Assembly (NCBI GenBank): GCA_036741775.1
Contig: DAINRQ010000029.1
Coordinates: forward strand, 3,042 to 67,041
Source of the DNA: JAJKIV01 sp036741775
GTDB taxonomy: Bacteria; Gemmatimonadota; Gemmatimonadetes; Gemmatimonadales; Gemmatimonadaceae
DNA length: 64,000 nucleotides
Reading direction: 5' to 3'
Shown here: positions 61,389-64,000 of the stretch, one piece after another
Numbering within the stretch: position 1 is the stretch's first letter
Layout of the letters: every line of letters starts with the position of its first letter
The notes under the pieces: model-generated
The model's input: only the letters and a program-made list of their open reading frames with translations
What the model was told of the DNA's origin: nothing
The model's database searches: none
Translations under genes and position numbers: made by a program

Positions 61389-62359
61389 TGCCCGTCGGGG
61401 CAACGCTCCGATGGTTGCAGGTGGCGGCGGTCGCAGTTGTCGCGACCGCCGCCACTCCGTCTCGCCCGGCTTTGTCCGAGGCTATCGCCCCCACGCCGTT
61501 GCCGCGTTCCGCCCTGTCGGTGTGGACGGGCCGCGCGTGGCACGAGTGGTGGCGGTCAGACGCCGCACCTGATCGGTGGCACGCACCGAACGATGCCGTT
61601 GCCGACGCGGTGGAGTGGCGCCGCGCTCGAAACGGCGTGGAGTGGGGCGAGCTGCGTCTCGCCGGGTCCGGGGAGGCACGACGGCTGCGTGCCATCGTCG
61701 TGCGCATTGACCCCGGGCGCGTCCGCCTGCGCCTGGACACCGCGTTCACGCGCGGCGCCGAGCGCGCCGCATGGGCGGTCGACGACGCGCGCCCGGACGC
61801 CGTGGTGGCCGTGAACGTCGGGCAGTTCATCCGCACGCTACCGTGGGGATGGGTCGTGCTCGACGGCAGGGAGTTCCTCCCGCCCGGGCGTGGTCCGCTC
61901 TCGACCGCGGTGGCGGTCGACTCGTCCGGCGCCGTTCGATGGATCGGCGCGGATGCGCTGGCCAACCCGGCGAACCGCAGCGGCGTGGTTGCCGCGTTTC
62001 AATCCTACCCTACCCTGCTCACCGCCGACGGTGAGGTCCCCGCCGCACTACAGGCGCCCGGGCGCGGAATCGACGTCGCGCACCGCGACGCGCGACTCGG
62101 GATCGGCCGGCTCGCCGACGGCCGCATCCTCATTGTCCTCACGCGGTTCGACGCCCTCGGCGAGTCGTTAGGCGTGCTTCCCTTCGGCCCGACCGTCCCC
62201 GAGTTCGCCGCGCTCATGGGCGCCCTCGGCGCCCGGCAGGCCGTCGCGCTCGACGGCGGCATCTCCGGCCAGATGCTGGTGCGCGACGAAGCCGGCACCA
62301 CGCACGTCTGGCGCGGCATGCGACGCGTCCCGATGGCCCTCGTGGCCACGACGCGGTAG
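61388..62359 (+). CDS. Phosphodiester glycosidase (NAGPA-like), exported
   Basis: The 323-residue product has a signal-like N-terminus (LQVAAVAVVATAATPSRPA) and the NAGPA pattern: AVVAVNVGQFI, LSTAVAVDSSGAVRW, ARLGIGRLADGRILIVLTRF, and the closing AVALDGGISGQMLVRD with the conserved DGG. The human relative removes GlcNAc from phosphodiester-linked sugars. In bacteria the role may be in cell-wall polymers. The ATG at 61388 overlaps the upstream stop (TGATG), deciding the start over GTG 61385. Confidence 0.85.
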   Translation: MPVGATLRWLQVAAVAVVATAATPSRPALSEAIAPTPLPRSALSVWTGRAWHEWWRSDAAPDRWHAPNDAVADAVEWRRARNGVEWGELRLAGSGEARRLRAIVVRIDPGRVRLRLDTAFTRGAERAAWAVDDARPDAVVAVNVGQFIRTLPWGWVVLDGREFLPPGRGPLSTAVAVDSSGAVRWIGADALANPANRSGVVAAFQSYPTLLTADGEVPAALQAPGRGIDVAHRDARLGIGRLADGRILIVLTRFDALGESLGVLPFGPTVPEFAALMGALGARQAVALDGGISGQMLVRDEAGTTHVWRGMRRVPMALVATTR

Positions 62360-62412
62360 GTGAACAGCTATCAGCTCCCGCCACCAGCACCCAGGGGCCA
62401 GCACCCAGCCCC

Positions 62413-62468
62413 GATTCCCGATTCCCGATTCCCGATTCCCGATTCCCGATTCCCGATTCCCGATTCCC
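62413..62468. repeat. GATTCCC heptamer tandem array (about eight copies)
   Basis: About eight tandem copies of GATTCCC occupy the space between the convergent glycosidase and glutamine synthetase genes, ending four bases from the synthetase stop codon. The unit equals AATCGGG/CGGGAAT on the other strand, the same as the array at 48426-48453 and one step from AACTGGG at 63942-64000. Confidence 0.95.
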
Positions 62469-62472
62469 GACA

Positions 62473-63837
62473 CTAATACTTGAGCAGGTAGTTCTCGACT
62501 TCCCACGTCGTGACCTGCGTGATGTACTCCCGCCATTCCTGGCGTTTCGCTTCGAGGAAGTTGGTGGCGATGTGCGGGCCTAACGCCGCCGTGATCACGT
62601 CATCCTTCTCGAGCTCATCGAGCGCCTCGTTCAGGTCGTGCGGCAGGTCGTCGATCCTGAGCCGCCGCTTCTCGCGATGACTCATCTCCCAGATGTTCGT
62701 GTTCACCGGCTCGCGATGGTCGGCGTTCGTCTCCACGCCGTCCATGCCCGCCGCCAGCATCACCGCGAGTGCGAGATACGGGTTGGCGGCCGGATCGGGC
62801 ATGCGCAGCTCGACCCGCGTGCCGAGTCCGCGCCGATCGGGGACGCGAATGAGGGGGGACCGGTTCCGCATCGACCACGCGACGTTCACCGGCGCCTCGT
62901 ATCCCGGCACCAGCCGCTTGTACGAGTTCACGAGTGGGTTCGTCACTGCGCACATTCCGCGCGCGTGCCGCAGGAGCCCGCCGATGTAATGGAGCGCGAC
63001 CGGCGATAACTGCCACTCCGCGTCCGGATCCCAGAACGCGTTCGTGTCCCCGCGAAACAGCGACTGATGCGTGTGCATCCCGCTGCCATTCTGCCCGAAA
63101 ATCGGCTTCGGCATGAACGACGCGACCAGCCCGAACTGACGCGCGACGTGTTTCACCACAAACCGGAACGTCGCGATGTTGTCCGCGGTCTTGAGCGCGT
63201 CCGCGTAGCGGAAATCGATCTCGTGCTGGCCGTGCGCGACCTCGTGATGCGCCGCCTCCACCTCGAATCCCATCCGCTCGAGAATGTCGACCATCGCACG
63301 CCGAGCGTCCTCCCCGAGGTCCGCCGGCGCGAGGTCGAAGTACCCGCCGACATCGTTCGTGATGGTCGTACCCTCCCCCTCCCGCCCCGGCTTGAACATG
63401 AAGAACTCGGCTTCCATCCCCGCGTTCATCGTGTAACCGAGGGCGGCCGCTCGCGCGATCTGTCGCTTGAGCGCGCCTCTGGGGTCGCCTTCGAACGGCC
63501 CGCCATCCGGCCGATTGATGTCGCAGATGAGTCGTGCGACACGACTCTCGGCGTCACCCCACGGAAAGACCTGGAACGTCGCCAGGTCGGGAACGAGCAG
63601 CATGTCCGACTCCTCGATACGAACGAACCCTTCGATCGAAGACCCGTCGAACATGATGTCGCCATCGAGTGCCTTCTCGAACTGCGTCGCCGGAATCTCG
63701 ACGTTCTTGTTCACGCCGAGGATGTCGGTGAACTGCAGCCGCAGGAAGCGCACGTTACTCTCGCGCACGAGCCCGAAGATGTCCTGCTTGGTGGCGCCAC
63801 TGAGATCGCGCGCCGGGGGTCGATGTGACGTGGGCAA
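62473..63837 (-). CDS. glnA: Type I glutamine synthetase, GSI-alpha class
   Basis: The 454-residue product is complete except possibly for the first residues. It shows the beta-grasp domain (FTDILGVNKNVEIP), DIMFDGSSIEGFVRIEESDM, the metal/glutamate block VEAAHHEVAHGQHEIDFRYA, GSGMHTHQSL, PGYEAPVNVAWS and the C-terminal VELRMPDPAANPYLALAVML. The adenylylation motif NLYxLP of GSI-beta is absent, and the Arg in GFVRIEESDM matches the Bacillus-type feedback-controlled enzyme. The only visible start is TTG 63837, five bases from the assembly gap, so the true start may lie in the gap. It makes glutamine from glutamate and ammonia in the cytoplasm. Confidence 0.95.
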   Translation of the reverse strand: MPTSHRPPARDLSGATKQDIFGLVRESNVRFLRLQFTDILGVNKNVEIPATQFEKALDGDIMFDGSSIEGFVRIEESDMLLVPDLATFQVFPWGDAESRVARLICDINRPDGGPFEGDPRGALKRQIARAAALGYTMNAGMEAEFFMFKPGREGEGTTITNDVGGYFDLAPADLGEDARRAMVDILERMGFEVEAAHHEVAHGQHEIDFRYADALKTADNIATFRFVVKHVARQFGLVASFMPKPIFGQNGSGMHTHQSLFRGDTNAFWDPDAEWQLSPVALHYIGGLLRHARGMCAVTNPLVNSYKRLVPGYEAPVNVAWSMRNRSPLIRVPDRRGLGTRVELRMPDPAANPYLALAVMLAAGMDGVETNADHREPVNTNIWEMSHREKRRLRIDDLPHDLNEALDELEKDDVITAALGPHIATNFLEAKRQEWREYITQVTTWEVENYLLKY

Positions 63838-63841
63838 CGGG

Positions 63842-63941
63842 NNNNNNNNNNNNNNNNNNNNNNNNNNNNNNNNNNNNNNNNNNNNNNNNNNNNNNNNNNN
63901 NNNNNNNNNNNNNNNNNNNNNNNNNNNNNNNNNNNNNNNNN
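63842..63941. other. Assembly gap of 100 N
   Basis: Exactly 100 undetermined bases, the usual placeholder for an unknown distance in a scaffold. It begins next to the 5' end of the glutamine synthetase gene and ends at a heptamer array, which probably broke the assembly. Confidence 0.98.
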
Positions 63942-64000
63942 AACTGGGAACTGGGAACTGGGAACTGGGAACTGGGAACTGGGAACTGGGAACTGGGAAC
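63942..64000. repeat. AACTGGG heptamer tandem array
   Basis: A little over eight tandem copies of AACTGGG run from the gap to the window edge. The array likely continues inside the gap and beyond the window. Confidence 0.95.

Noticed and set aside
48426..64000. Heptamer arrays considered as CRISPR
   Set aside because: Units are 7 bases, directly tandem and without spacers; no cas genes are present.
1..64000. tRNA, rRNA and riboswitch genes
   Set aside because: I looked for tRNA T-loop words and rRNA core words and found none convincing.

Overview
The window is about 67 percent GC, gene dense and free of rRNA or tRNA genes. Orphan MacB/FtsX-type permeases paired with PadR regulators, a TonB receptor with a DUF4249 lipoprotein, a DUF5916 outer-membrane protein, a tricorn-like S41 protease, many two-component systems and palindromic GTCATTCCGAGCG repeats together suggest Gemmatimonadota, with Acidobacteriota as the second guess. 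A run of exactly 100 N at 63842-63941 shows a draft scaffold.

Layout. At 110-1845 lie an AraC-type regulator, a VOC protein and a DUF4342 protein. At 1977-7751, on the minus strand, is the most interesting part: a tightly overlapping six-gene biosynthetic operon, read from 7751 downwards. It encodes a KAS III-like ketosynthase, a thioester-reductase-type SDR, a carrier protein fused to a seryl-tRNA-synthetase-like amino acid:carrier-protein ligase, a methyltransferase, an acyl-ACP-desaturase-like diiron protein, and a ferritin-like diiron protein fused to a second carrier protein. At 8014-22400 are assorted cell-envelope and metabolic genes: a START-like protein, an alpha/beta hydrolase, a LEA14 lipoprotein, an XRE-cupin regulator, an M1 peptidase, a DUF4249/TonB receptor pair, a YcaQ-like protein, a DUF4037 protein and a possible PD-(D/E)XK nuclease.

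At 22618-35461 are the tricorn-like protease, a lipase-like protein, two PadR plus orphan-permease pairs, a GNAT and a PAS histidine kinase. At 35652-40513 are an orphan ParB-like protein, a cytochrome c next to a Tat-exported flavoprotein, and two metallophosphoesterases. At 40658-43038 is a phage-like ssDNA-annealing protein behind a GTTC-N7-GTTC site, followed by a sigma-factor-like protein overlapping an S24 (LexA-type) peptidase. This looks like a DNA-damage or domesticated-phage module.

From 47066 to 59966 nearly everything is on the minus strand. Two orphan permeases, an NtrC-type regulator and its kinase form one apparent operon behind a candidate sigma-54 promoter. Upstream are an OmpR-type two-component pair and a large GAF histidine kinase. 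The NtrC-partner kinase has four AATCGGG heptamers directly after its start codon, so it may be phase variable. The window ends with a coiled-coil exported protein, a phosphodiester glycosidase and a GSI-alpha glutamine synthetase bracketed by heptamer arrays.

Across the whole window the octamer CGTTAGGC (complement GCCTAACG) is strongly over-represented on both strands, inside and outside genes, and accounts for many of the TTA leucine codons.
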